From Rhizophagus clarus (lineage: Eukaryota > Glomeromycota > Glomeromycetes > Glomerales > Glomeraceae): a stretch of DNA of 64,000 bases. Each line of letters opens with the position of its first letter. Within the stretch, counting starts at the first letter, position 1. This document shows, in pieces, positions 42,934 to 54,900 of this stretch. A program made the position numbers and the translations under genes. The stretch lies in NCBI GenBank assembly GCA_015698045.1, contig BLAL01000043.1, positions 1,240,001 through 1,304,000 on the forward strand, written 5' to 3'. The notes below the pieces were generated by a model. It saw only the letters and a list, made by a program, of their open reading frames with translations, was not told the DNA's origin and did no database searches.

Positions 42934-44718
42934 ATTGTAAAGAAAAAAGAGGAAGGTATTATGATTTAATATTTTAAATTGAGTAAAATTATATAATTTT
43001 TCGGAATTACTATTCCGAAATTAGGACACAACGATCAGCTGATCATAACATTCATGTAACACTTGATTTGTGTAATGTTACTTAATTAAGAAAGATTTAC
43101 CCGATCAATTAGTTGATCAAGAAAAAGTTTTTTTAATAACTTTTTTTCCATTTATTTATAGTATATAAAAAATAAAAATAAAATAATGAAAAATAAAATA
43201 AAGTAAAAGACTATATATATGAAAAAAATTTATATAGTTTGATTTTTTTTATTAGAAAAGAAAATATATAGTTTTCTATAAAAAAAAGTATAATTTTTTT
43301 TTTTTAATGAGAAAAAACTAAAACAGCATATTGAAAAAGCACCGGTTAGTTAATATTTTAATTATGTAATTGACGACTTTGGTAATTCAGGGATGGTATT
43401 CCTGATAACAAGCACATATTTTAAAATTTATAACTTATTATTTCGTTAATTGTATAAGTACTTATTATTTTCTTCTGATTAATATCTTGTAATATATTAA
43501 TATACTACGTGCTATAAATTAAAGATTAAATGTGTTTTCAACTTCTTATCCGAAAAGTTGTGAGTGATAGATAATTCCCATATTGATTATATTTAATATT
43601 AAAAATCATGAAATACATTTGAACACTGCATCTTCCTTCCTTTGTATTCTGATGTAATTATTTTTCTTAAGCTATCCTCCTTATTTGCAAACAACCTATA
43701 AGATTTTAGTAAGTCATACGCTATTTTGTTAAACTTTAATTATTAAAAAAATGTTAAAAATTATTTATTTATTTGGTAATTAATAAGTTATATTAATAAA
43801 ATTCAAATTATTGATAATATATAATAGATGATAATATGAAACAACGGTGAATATCTCTAAAAAATAAAAATTACAATTTGGATATGTTAAAGGAAAAATA
43901 CTCTCCATAAAGTGATGTGAATAAAAATTTACTATAAAATTTTATCAGGTTATATAATTTCGTTATTAAATTAAATTGATGTGAACATTATAAATTTTAC
44001 AGGTTTAACGTTCTCTGTTTAAGTTCTTGTACTGCCGACCATCTTCGCATAAGCTGTAAAATATCCTAAAAAAAAAAAAATTATGGAATTTAAAACATTT
44101 AGTTATAAAAAATAATTAACCATATGAATTTAAAAAGAATTAACTTGATTAATCACGTAACTGCGATAAGCTATTTTCTACGCTTCATAAGCTCTACTTA
44201 AGTTCCAGATTAATAATTATTTTTTGCAAGTTGTTCATGCAAGAAGAAGTTGAAATGTAATTTATCACAAGTTAGCTTGACATCACAGTCCACAAGTGTA
44301 TTATGAAAATTATAGTTGAATTTTATGTGAATGAATCTCAAGAATGTACAAGCAGTACGAAATTCAATTAAATTATTTTCTTGCATATTCACGAATCATA
44401 ATGAATCTTTTAAAGAAAAGAATATATGGGAAGCGGTCAATAGAAAAGGGAAAATCAAAAATTTTCACTAATTTTGCACATGAATGAGATCAGCAAAGTG
44501 GTTTATTCAAATAAATTTTGACCAAAATTTGGATTTCCCCTTTTTTTACCCATATAATAAGGTATGATAAGATAAAAGCTAAAATTTGTGATTTTTTTTC
44601 TTGATATTCCCACGGATGATGTTATATTTAAAAAGATGGATTAAAGTCTATCAATGTCAATAATATTGTTATAATTATTAATCAAAATAATTAAAATAAC
44701 CATATTTCACACTGGAAT
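42934..44718. other. AT-rich intergenic DNA
   Basis: No supported gene. Homopolymer A/T runs and dispersed short open frames only, apart from the promoter-side palindrome near 43010. Confidence 0.5.
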
Positions 44719-45240
44719 TAGGGATGCCAAAAGTTCGGTTATAACCGGTTATAACCGGTTTTTGCGGTTTTGGTTTCGGTTCGGTTTTAGTCCAAGACCG
44801 ACCGGTTAACCGTCGGTTTTGTATATAAAAAAACCGATGAAGAAACCGATCGGTTAATTGTAAATATTTTATAATATATCCCGAAAAAATATCTTTGCTT
44901 CAATTGAAAATAACTAAAAAACATGAATTTTAATATTTAAATTTATGGTACTTTCCTTTTTAAAATTATAAGGAGAATTTAATTTTGTGCGTTGATCACG
45001 TGATTTTTTGTATTGCCAAAAATCACAAAATCAGCACTATTTTTGTAAGAAAAAATTATGTAAATTTAAATGATATTGCTAAATAAAGTCATAATTAGCA
45101 CTTTCTGATAATATTTTATTCGGTTTTGCAATCAGTTTTGCGGTTCAGTTTTATCGGTCGGTTTTGCGGTCGGTTCGGTTTTGGTTGAAAACCGCGGTTT
45201 TAAAACCGAAACCGAACCGAACCGACCGTTGGCATCCCTA
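44719..45240 (-). mobile_element. hAT-type MITE, TAGGGATGCC ends, copy 2
   Basis: 522 bp, reverse complement of 5951-6468. The target duplication is ACTGGAAT (44711-44718, 45242-45249), with one extra G on the right. It has CGGTT-rich subterminal sequence at both ends and no coding sequence. Confidence 0.9.
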
Positions 45241-45424
45241 GACTGGAATTTCATAATTTTCACGGCGCAGCAATGAAAATCCACAGTTACCTGTGAAATA
45301 ACTATTACGAATAATAATAATTATGATAAGAGGAACAATGGTTACGTATTAGTGATATAATTTTAATCTTACGATATAAAGAGTATCAACAACCTTAAAT
45401 AATAATAATTATTTGGTTAGAATA

Positions 45425-45453
45425 CTAGGCGTAACACTTCGCGCAACGCTGGG
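45425..45453 (-). mobile_element. Helitron-like 3' terminus
   Basis: On the minus strand a short GC-rich hairpin (CCCAGCGTTGCGCGAAG) is followed about 8 bp later by CTAG and then T, as at Helitron 3' ends. It is similar to 53527-53555. The body and the 5' TC end are not identified. Confidence 0.4.
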
Positions 45454-46236
45454 AATGGAAGTTGCCCATTAAACCAAGAAAGTAATAACAATATATTTAT
45501 TCCCTATTTGCCATGCAAAATGTCCGGTTTTTTATCGTCATTATAATGGTATTAGTAAAAGTAATGTGGTAATTTATATAATTCATGCGTTTACGCAAAA
45601 TTGCAATAATAGTGCATTGTACAATGTAAATGTTACACATAAAATGTTATTTCTATTAAATGCAAATTTTATTTATAGAATATTTCATGTATACTACATT
45701 TTTATTTTGCAATTTTCACCATCATTATGAGAATCTTAATATATAATGTTAGAGAATCGAACGGATCAATACGGTATCTGCTCTGATCCGACCAGATCCG
45801 TTTGACCCGAAAGTATTCGGGTCGCTTCAGGTAGTCGGGCAAACCTGAAGCTTTTACATGGAAGAACAAAGTTCCTGTTTCCAAAGAAAAAAAATAAGAA
45901 AGTTCTTTTATTTGTTTATTCTAATTTATTATTTATAGTTTTCATTTAAGAAAATTTATTAAAACTTAAAATTAAGTAATATATTTATCTTTTAATTAAC
46001 AGTGAAAAAGAAAAAAAAAATGTTAATTGCTTGATATTTGTACGGATTTGTGGATTTGTAATAAAATTACAAAAGATATGGTATTGTGACAAAAATACAG
46101 TTATTGTTATAGGTAAATGAATATGATGATTATTCCGATTTCATTAACTGTTAAGATTAAAGAATTATCTTAAAACCATCAAACCCAACTCCCTTTTTTA
46201 ATTCCTGCTATCTATGTGTCCATTTTAAAAAATCCG

Positions 46237-46740
46237 ACATCCTACAAAAAAAATAAAGAAACCTTAAAAATTATTTTTTAATTAAAAAACACAGTACGTG
46301 AAGCCCATAGTCCCTCGGTCCCTCCCTTCCACACTACCTTTATTGTGCAAGTTCAAGTTGGTTCCATCTCTGTGGAATCCTATAAAAAAAAAAAAAGAAA
46401 CGTTAAAAGCGTTTCTAAATTATAAAACAAATAGTTCTCCCTTCTCATATTACTATTATTGTGTAAGTCCGATTCGTCCTATTCTCCAAGAGTCCGGAAT
46501 CCTACCAAAAAAAAATAAGAAATAAACGCTAAAAAACGCTTTTTAATTTGAAAAAATTACAACCTTTTCTCACTTTACCTATATTGTGCAAGCCTGGATT
46601 CGTCCCATTCTCCAAGAATCTGCATCCTACGAAGAAGAAAGAAATATTAAAATGATTTTTAATTTAAATCCACATAACTTCCTCTCCCACAATCCCTAAC
46701 TTGCTTCCCTATAGATTTTACCTGTCTTCCAAAGCGAATG
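46237..46740 (+). repeat. Degenerate ~125-130-bp tandem repeats, about four copies
   Basis: Each unit begins ATCCTACNAAAAAAAA, has an inverted AAACGNTAAAAACGTTT-like word, and ends with ATTGTGCAAGTCCGNATTCG-like sequence. Related units occur at 33140-33420. No coding potential is seen. Confidence 0.6.
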
Positions 46741-48368
46741 GATTTGTGACACTCGTAATACATTACCTGATATACGCCCAAATCTGAAGGTAAAAAAACA
46801 TCCTTTATAATGCAAGATTCTTTAAAATTATTCGGCTTAGGAAAACTGAAAAGAAATAAAGATCAATTTTTTTTTAAAAAAATAATTCGGTTTGATAAAT
46901 AAAAAAGGTAAGTTATTCGGTTTGAAAACAATTTTTTTTTTTGGTTATTAAATTAGAAGATTATCGAATGATTACCGATCAGGATTATTTCAATTGCTCT
47001 GACGTTTTTCCATATAAACATTGTCAAGAAACGTTCTAACATTTTCCATATAAATTTAAAAGAAACGCCAGAACATTTGTTGGGTCAATAAGGTCATGAA
47101 TTTTGATGACCCAACACAAATATATCGAGTCAACCTGACGGATCAATTGACCCTTACTCGTTTTAGAGTTCTATTCTGTTGTACACACTTTACAATCTGT
47201 TGTTATAAGAAAGTCTTACTAAAGAATTATAAATTAATCATCTACTACTAATTAATATTAGCTAAAAAGTCATTTGCCGGAAACAAAATAAAAAATTAAT
47301 TCATTAGTGACTTGCTGATCAAATGGGTCTTAACTTTAAAAATCAAGCGCAGACGAATCCGGAATCACGCGTCGCACAATTCAAGAATTAATTTATAAGG
47401 GTATACAGATCGGCGACTATTTTTTTGTATTATAATATATTTTAAAAATTTATATATATTTAAACAAAGTTAATAAGTCGGTTATTTAAGCTATGAATAA
47501 CATATTAACTTTTCGCATTTAAATTAGCGAATAATTATTGTAAATCTTTAAAGATATGAAAATAATATGAAAGTCGGTAGTCTGAATACTATTCACCTCT
47601 CGAAATCAATAATCTTACCAATTTCCCATGTTAGTGAATTTATAAACATAATATTCTAACAATTGTAAATTGTTATTATACATGGTTGATTTGATAACAT
47701 TTTTTTGGCAATTTAATAGAAAAATAAAAATTTTATTTACAAAAAAAAAACGCGCCTCAATAGTAACATAGTGAAACCTAAATACATAAAAAAAAAATGA
47801 ACCATTATTTGTATGTTACTTGTTAATTTTTTGTTAGATTAATGTTAATTTTCCCCGTAGCATATAAATTGAATAGTATTAATATGGTGGAATTGCTGAA
47901 AATTACTATCGACCGATTACAGTCCTCTAACATGAGATATAATTATACGCTTTTAATAGCCTGTAACATATTTAATTTTGATGAATTTTATCTTATTGCA
48001 ATAATTCTAACACAAAATGGCGAAATTCTTATATAATGAATTACTTTGTTTTATTTTTGCTAAATTACTTTGAAAATAAAGACATTTAACATCGATACAA
48101 AATTATAAATAAAGTTAAAGACAACAGAAACTAAGATCATTAAAATTTTGACTAATTTAGGCATTACTATATGGAATGATAAACACAACGGGTAGATTTT
48201 TTAGAAACAGAGTACTCGCATAAAAAGTATGGTGTCGACTATATTTTAATTTAATTACAAAATAATAAATTTAGGATAAAATTCTATCAACATGTAATTG
48301 GGCTTATTCGCGCCGGTTCGGCCCGGCCCGGCCCGATAAAGTGTGTAACAGCAAATCTTGGTCAAACT
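46741..48368. other. AT-rich intergenic DNA
   Basis: No supported gene. A small GC-rich island (GCGCCGGTTCGGCCCGGCCC) at about 48310 is unexplained. Confidence 0.5.
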
Positions 48369-48369
48369 A

Positions 48370-48528
48370 AAGAAACAGCTGATAATGCAATCAATTATCA
48401 TGTGGTATTACTAATACGTAATAATGTGACAAACTAAGTTGCCGATCCGAAATTCACACTATAAATTTTGACGTAACTTTTATATTAATTTGGAATTCCC
48501 TTTATCTTATTCTTTCTTTTTGCTTAGT
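48370..48528 (+). promoter_or_regulatory. Upstream block of F-box gene 4
   Basis: GAAACAGCTGATAATGCA, GATCCGAAATTCACACTATAAA (with a TATA box) and TTTTGACGTAACTTTTA. The TGACGTAA at 48469-48476 is 60 bp before the ATG. It matches genes 1 and 5 in motif order and spacing. Confidence 0.6.
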
Positions 48529-50181
48529 ATGACATGTTCAAAGTTATTTTCAGGAAGTTTACCAGAATTAATAAATGAAATTATACAATATTTTCATTAC
48601 GATTATAAGACATTATATTCATGTATATTGGTTAATAGATTATGGTGTCGTTTAGCAATTCCATTATTATGGAAAGATCCATTTTCTATTAAATTTCCTA
48701 AAAGTTATCACTTTATTGAAATGTATTTATATAATTTAAATGATGATAACAAAGCAAAATTAAATGAATACGTAATATATAATGATTTATTTCCTTCAAA
48801 TACAATATTCAATTATTCTAGATTTATTCAACGTTTAAATACATTTCAAGTATGTTATTCTGTTGAAAAATGGATTGCAACTGTAAGATTTTCAGCGACT
48901 GAAGAGCAAAATTCTAGATATTTTATGCGAATTGCAAATTTATCACACTCACAAATATCAAACTTTACAAAATTAGTTTATAGATTATTATTTCTAACAT
49001 TTATTGAAAATGAAGTAAATTTGCATAGTCTTGAAATTACAATGTTCGAGTATTTTGATGTAACTTGTGAATTAATTTTACAAAATCCAAATTTCATTCA
49101 TAACATCAAAAATTTAACACTTGATCTTGACGAAGTAACTGGCAACATAACAAAATTTTCAGAATTTCTCTGCTATAATTGTAATTCAATTTCATCACTT
49201 TACCTTCTATTTCCATTATATGTTGATAATTATCCAACCGAAAGAAGTTTATCACAAATAGTTAATTCACAAAAAAATCTCAAAAAGATTTTACTTGGAT
49301 ATAGTGAATTTCCTTTGTACCATTTATTATTATTATTGAAAAATCCTAATTGTTCAAATACATTAAATACAATTATATTTTATTGTGTTGATTTTAAAAA
49401 TATAATAGTTTTAGATGAAGTATTCAATCAATTGAATGTTTTAGAATCAATTCATATTGCTTATTGTTATTCTCTAGATTCAAAATTCATTCAACAAATT
49501 AATAATATTAACAAACCATTTAAATTAAAATCTTTATTTTTGGATGAAATTTTACATATTGAATCAATAGAATTATTGATACAAAAATCTGGTGGTTATT
49601 TAGAAAATTTTGGAAGCATAAATGAATCACAGTTACTAGTACAATTATTTGAATCGGTTAAAAAATGTTGTAACAAAATTAAATTTTTGTATTTAGTTGC
49701 TGGATTAAATGATCAAAATATTAATTTGGTATTCAGTTTAATTGAAAATATCAAACAAAATCTTAATTATCTTTTTATAGAAACTCTCAATGTTGAACTT
49801 AGTTCAATCATATTACAAAAATTAGGACAAGTTCTTCCTTTTAAATTAGAATATTTATCCTTACATCTTAGTATTAATACAAGTGATTTTGAGATGTTTT
49901 TAAAAAATTCTCAAAACACTTTTATTAAAATATTATTAATTAGAAATAAGAAGAAAGAAGAAAGTGAAAGTATTTTTCCTTATTTAAAAGAATACATTAT
50001 GAAAAAGAAAAGAGTCAAGCATTTGGCTATTTTAGAAACTTTTAGTAGCAAAGGAGAAAATTTGTTTTATCTGAAGGATAAAGTGAAGGAATTTGAATTA
50101 TATGATATTCAAGTATTAAATTATAATGATTTATCTATTAATATTTATGATTTTATAAATAATAATTATTTGTTCATGTAA
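48529..50181 (+). CDS. F-box protein 4
   Basis: An intact single-exon gene of 550 aa. It starts at MTCSKLFSGSLPELINEI (48529); the upstream in-frame ATG at 48490 is not conserved and is rejected. F-box residues about 9-52 (SCILVNRLWCRLAIPLLWKD), then the Leu/Asn-rich repeat region and the conserved C-terminus KVKEFELYDIQVLNYND. It is closest to copy 2. Predicted SCF substrate receptor; substrate unknown. Confidence 0.85.
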   Translation: MTCSKLFSGSLPELINEIIQYFHYDYKTLYSCILVNRLWCRLAIPLLWKDPFSIKFPKSYHFIEMYLYNLNDDNKAKLNEYVIYNDLFPSNTIFNYSRFIQRLNTFQVCYSVEKWIATVRFSATEEQNSRYFMRIANLSHSQISNFTKLVYRLLFLTFIENEVNLHSLEITMFEYFDVTCELILQNPNFIHNIKNLTLDLDEVTGNITKFSEFLCYNCNSISSLYLLFPLYVDNYPTERSLSQIVNSQKNLKKILLGYSEFPLYHLLLLLKNPNCSNTLNTIIFYCVDFKNIIVLDEVFNQLNVLESIHIAYCYSLDSKFIQQINNINKPFKLKSLFLDEILHIESIELLIQKSGGYLENFGSINESQLLVQLFESVKKCCNKIKFLYLVAGLNDQNINLVFSLIENIKQNLNYLFIETLNVELSSIILQKLGQVLPFKLEYLSLHLSINTSDFEMFLKNSQNTFIKILLIRNKKKEESESIFPYLKEYIMKKKRVKHLAILETFSSKGENLFYLKDKVKEFELYDIQVLNYNDLSINIYDFINNNYLFM

Positions 50182-50686
50182 TTTAATTAAGGATTAGCAA
50201 ATAAAATAAAAATGATCTTTATTTTAAAGTGTCGGAAGTTGTCCAATTTTTTAATGAACATATATGTTTTCTTATGTAAATAAATTATATAAAATAGGTT
50301 TATAGATGTTTCTCTATTTCAAGCCACAGTTTGTCAAACTGTATGGTCGAAAGGTGTATAAGATCAGGGTGCAGAAAGTTTGTGAATATAAAATTAAAAC
50401 CTATAATCACTATTATATATAGACAATAAGCAATAAAGGGATCGATCAAATTCACATAGAAACATGGTTAATCACATTATACGAATTCCGAATGTTACAT
50501 AAATAAAAAAATTATATATCTAGAAAACAAGATTCTTTTCTTTTGTTAATGAGAATAAAAATGATTTTTTTTAATTATAGGATCATCTGATTTTTAAATT
50601 TGTATAAATAAGAGCATTTTCCTTTTATTTTTTACTTTAAACATTTTCTTTTTTCATTTTTTTCACTAAAAAATATATATAATGTT
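50182..50686. other. AT-rich intergenic DNA
   Basis: No gene seen; this is the 3' flank of F-box gene 4. Confidence 0.5.
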
Positions 50687-51720
50687 TAAAGAATTAGAAA
50701 GGAGAACAAAGGGGAAATGAAAATAACTGAAAGAAATGAAAAGGAGTTAAAGAAAATGAAAAAACAAAGGGTAGTGAAAAGAATTAAAGAAATGAAAAAA
50801 AGCAATGATGAAAGAAACAAAAAAAAGCAACAAAAGAATTTAAAGATCAATGAAAAAACGAAAAAGCAATGAAAGAACCCAAAGATCAATGAAAAAATGA
50901 ATAAAAAACAACAAAAGAACTAAAAGATCAACGAAAGAAATGAAGAAGTGATAAAAGAACCAAAAGATCAATGAAAAAATGAAAAAAAGTAATGAAAGAA
51001 TCCAAAAATCAATGAAAGAAATGAAAAAAAAAGCAACAAAAGAATCCAAAGATCAATGAAAAATGAAAAAGCAATAAAAGAACACAAACATCAATGAAAG
51101 AAATAAAAGAAGTGAAAGGTGAAATTAAAGAAGAAATGAGAGAAGCAAAAGGAGAAACAAGAGGAATGAAAAGAAATGAAAGAAATGAAAGGAGAAATGA
51201 AAGAAATAAAGGAGAAATGAAAGAAATAGAGGAGAAATGAAAGAAATAAAGGAAAAATGAAAGAAATAAAGGAGAAATGAAAGAAATAAAGGAGAAATGA
51301 AAGAAATAAAGGAGAAATGAAAGAAATAAAGGAGAAATGAAAGAAATAAAGGAGAAATGAAAGAAATAAAGGAGAAATGAAAGAAATAAAGGAGAAATGA
51401 AAGAAATAAAGGAGAAATGAAAGAAATAAAGGAGAAATGAAAGAAATAAAGGAGAAATGAAAGAAATAAAGGAGAAATGAAAGAAATAAAGGAGAAATGA
51501 AAGAAATAAAGGAGAAATGAAAGAAATAAAGGAGAAATGAAAGAAATAAAGGAGAAATGAAAGAAATAAAGGAGAAATGAAAGAAATAAAGGAGAAATGA
51601 AAGAAGTAAAAGAAACAATGAAAGAGATGAAGGGAAAGTAAGAAAAATAAAGGGAAAAAATGTAAAAAATGCCGGAACACCCATCCATCGAAAAAAGAAA
51701 AAGAAAATAGTTAATATCTT
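50687..51720 (+). repeat. Kilobase polypurine tract with 20-bp minisatellite
   Basis: The plus strand is almost entirely A and G. The core (about 51183-51605) is an array of about 21 copies of GAAAGAAATAAAGGAGAAAT, many identical; the flanks are degenerate AATGAAAAAA-type purine repeats. Since 20 is not a multiple of 3 and the unit lacks stops on the minus strand, all three minus frames stay open. These are not genes. Confidence 0.92.
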
Positions 51721-53526
51721 TTAAAGAAAATAAACAATAAGAGAAAGAGATGAAAGAGACTTACATGAATATTCACTGTGATGATACACATCTAAAAAAG
51801 AGACAAAAAGGTTAGTAAAAGAACAAGGGAAAGAATGAAAAGAAATCAAAAAAAAGTAAAACTCATCTTGACTTTCCGCTAAAATGGAACTAAAAACGGC
51901 CACACCCAAAAAAAAAGAATGAACAAGTTAATAGTTAATAAAGGTCAAAAGAGAAAAGAATAAAAGAAAAAAAACTTACTGCTAAGTAATCATGCTGAGA
52001 CTGAAGGACGTGCCTAAAAAATCTGAATTAACTGATCAGTGTGCGTAATATGTAACACGTGATATGTTGTTTAACACCACTGGTGCATTTTATAATTTTC
52101 ATAAAGAATATCAAAGATACTTATGCAACAATAATTTACTTAAAAAGATCAGTACAATAAAAACATCCTATTTGGCTGCATAATAAAAAATTTATAAGTG
52201 CATGATGTGGTGATGGGCACCACTGGTGTAATTTATTAAAGTCAGATAATTGCATGTATTTAATCCATTAGACATGTTGTAATAACATGCTTCTTTACAA
52301 ACCACAATTTAACCAATCAAAAAGAAGTGAAAGACATAAACAGCTGGAAATATAAAATGATAATTTGATAGATTATGATTTTAAAGTGTCATGTAAACGT
52401 TTTCATGTGCTGTAAATGTTACGTAAAATAAATAGGAAGGATTGGTGGGTATGTGTTTGATTCTAAACTGTTTGTACAAAAACGGCAAAGTAAAGAAGAT
52501 TGAATTATGTCAGGAAAATGTTAATGTAATACATCACTAGTCTAATGAAGTAGGTGAATTATACGGGTTAAATTTCATTTTTAAAATATGCTCACAATAA
52601 ATGTGTTGAACTATGAATGTGCCAAAGCGTATAATTAGAACCGACTTTATAGATACGTGTATATCTTTGTCTAATGGGATTGATATGTCATGATTTTCCG
52701 TGTGACAAGTCATATTATTAAAATGCAATAAATTGTGAATTGTTTAAATAATTGTAATAAAATCAAAACTCAATCATTTGATGTTGTTGCAAGAGTTAAT
52801 CAACTAAAATTTATTTATTTATTGCAAAAAGTAATTGACAACAGAGCAGTCGATTTTGATAGATACAGTGCATAAAAAATAAAAAATAAAAGTGAACTTA
52901 TATTAATGTACTGCACGTAATATAAATTTATTCTATCTTTAAATAAATAATTTTAAAATATGAATATTTTTAAAATTGTGACATACTTAAAGTTTAAGAT
53001 TTGTGAAATGTTATTACATCATCATTATCTGCCGATTAAAATCTTAAGCGAACTTTTCAACTAGAATTACTGAATTGTAACAGCTTAATTTTATTCTAAA
53101 TTATTTTTATTATTTAATAACGAAGAACTTATTTGACTCTTGTCAAAAAAAAAATAACAAACTACGATGCTCATTGCAAATAATTATTAATTAGATATAC
53201 AAAAATTAGCCGAAGTATCGCTATTTTTTTAAAAATAAATAACTAGTATTATCTATTTCATACAAATAAACTTTAAATTTTTTAATTTTATTGACTTTGC
53301 CATAGACATAATTACAACTATGGATATCCTTCTTAATAACATAAATTGTTTTCCAACAGCTCATTGTACATATTCTTTTACATTAAAATTTGGTATAAAA
53401 TATATTTATTTGATTTCAAATTCAGCTGTGACAAGTACGGACAGTTCTAGGATTTTAACTTAATAATCTAATTTAGTTGAATGGTTTCATACTTAAAAAA
53501 AAAAAAAAAAAAAATTATTAAATAAA
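51721..53526. other. Intergenic DNA between the purine and pyrimidine tracts
   Basis: No supported gene. An 11-bp palindrome CACCACTGGTG occurs twice (about 52076 and 52219). Confidence 0.45.
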
Positions 53527-53555
53527 CTAGGTGTAACCCGTCGCGCTGCGCCGGG
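53527..53555 (-). mobile_element. Helitron-like 3' terminus
   Basis: The minus strand reads CCCGGCGCAGCGCGACGGG (hairpin) then TTACAC and CTAG followed by T, as expected for a Helitron 3' end inserted between A and T. It is a GC-rich island in AT-rich DNA and closely resembles 45425-45453. Confidence 0.5.
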
Positions 53556-53649
53556 AATGGATTGATGGACCCAATGAGGATTTGAATTTTGAGAAGTTTG
53601 TGTCTTTTTTCTCTCAGTTTTGCTGTGAAGGTATGTTCTTAGGTTTTCA

Positions 53650-54270
53650 TTTTCATTCGCGTTCTACCCCTTATTCTACCACTAACCTCTTATTTTTTTA
53701 TTTTGTTTTCATTCTCATTTTATTTTTATTCCATCTCCTTGTTTTACTTTCCACTTTGTTTGTTAATTTCCTTCTATTTTGCTTACTCTCTTCCCATTTA
53801 TTATGATCATGACTTTTTGATATTTCATTCATCACCTTCTCTCTCACACTATTTTCTTCATTACTCATCTTTCATTTTATTCTTCCTCTCTCTTTCACTT
53901 TATTTATTGCTTTCTCTTTCATTTTGTTTTTCCTTTTCTACTTCATCCATCACTCCTTTTCCATTTCAATTTTCACTCCTTCTTCCACTTCATCTTTCTA
54001 CTTCATACTTCACTTTCCCCTTCCATTTCATTCTTTACTCCCTCTTCCATTTCGTCCTTGACTCCTCATCCATTTCATTATTAACTCTCTCTTCCATCTC
54101 ATTCCCCCATTTCATTCCTAACTCTCTCTCCGTTTTGTTCTTAACTCCCCCTTCATCTTGTTCTTAACTCCTCTACCATCTCATTCTTCCCTTCCCTTCT
54201 ATTATGATCATCACCTCCCGCTATTTCATTCATCACTTCCCCTTCTACTATATTCATCACTTCCCAAAAT
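53650..54270 (+). repeat. Polypyrimidine tract
   Basis: About 600 bp of C/T-rich sequence built on CTTCCATTTCATTCTTCACTC-like words. It is the opposite strand bias of the tract at 50687-51720, so the two face each other as a loose inverted pair about 2 kb apart. The long Ser/Leu/Phe-rich open frame across it (53703-54167) is a composition artefact. Confidence 0.75.
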
Positions 54271-54749
54271 TTCCGTCAAAAAAAACCCCGTTGAAAAAAA
54301 ATCCATCTATTACAAAAAAAAAAATTTTCGTGAATTATTATTATTTACTAAAATGAGTTAACATTATTTATTATACTTATTAGTATTAGTCAAATGCTAA
54401 ATACCGAAAAGTAATTAGAAAAAAAAAAAGAATTTCGTTAAGTGATCTACTGCTATAATTACTGTAGTAGCAAACATCGGCCAACGGGGATAAAATTTTT
54501 TTTTATACATTAGTAAACCCGGAATCTGCTGATCAAATCGTCCGATCAAATTGTCCATGCAACACGGAACCTTCCGACTAAGCTACCAAAAAACAGGTTA
54601 GATCAGGCGCAATTCAAAATTAATTTATACGGACTAATCTAAACGTCTCCCGATCGACACTTTTTTTATTATATTATAGATATAGATTAAAAATTAGTAG
54701 TTCCAATTCTTGTCGCACAACATTGTCATTTTTATATAAGCAAATTTTG
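54271..54749. other. AT-rich intergenic DNA
   Basis: No gene seen. Confidence 0.5.
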
Positions 54750-54900
54750 AAACAGCAGATCATTTAGTAAGTTTATATTGTAGGTAAGTTTATATTGTGC
54801 AACAAACGGATTGTTGCTCCGAGATTTACATAATAAATTTACCATATTTTGACGTAACTTCTAAATTCATTCCCTTCTCTCTCATCATTTTTCGTCTAAT
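54750..54900 (+). promoter_or_regulatory. Upstream block of F-box gene 5
   Basis: GAAACAGCAGATCATTTAGT, CAACAAACGGATTGTTGCTC, CCGAGATTTACATAATAAAT and TTTTGACGTAACTTCTA. The TGACGTAA at 54850-54857 is 51 bp before the ATG. Confidence 0.6.

Noticed and set aside
48300-48330. tRNA or rRNA fragment at the GC-rich island
   Set aside because: No cloverleaf or rRNA-like sequence could be recognised.
51183-51605. CRISPR-like array
   Set aside because: Units are contiguous without unique spacers and the DNA is eukaryotic; it is a minisatellite.
51009-51688. Three long overlapping minus-strand Phe/Ser/Leu-rich reading frames
   Set aside because: They are products of the stop-free 20-bp purine minisatellite, open in all three frames; no start context or conservation.
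53703-54167. Ser/Phe/Leu-rich open frame
   Set aside because: Composition artefact of the polypyrimidine tract.
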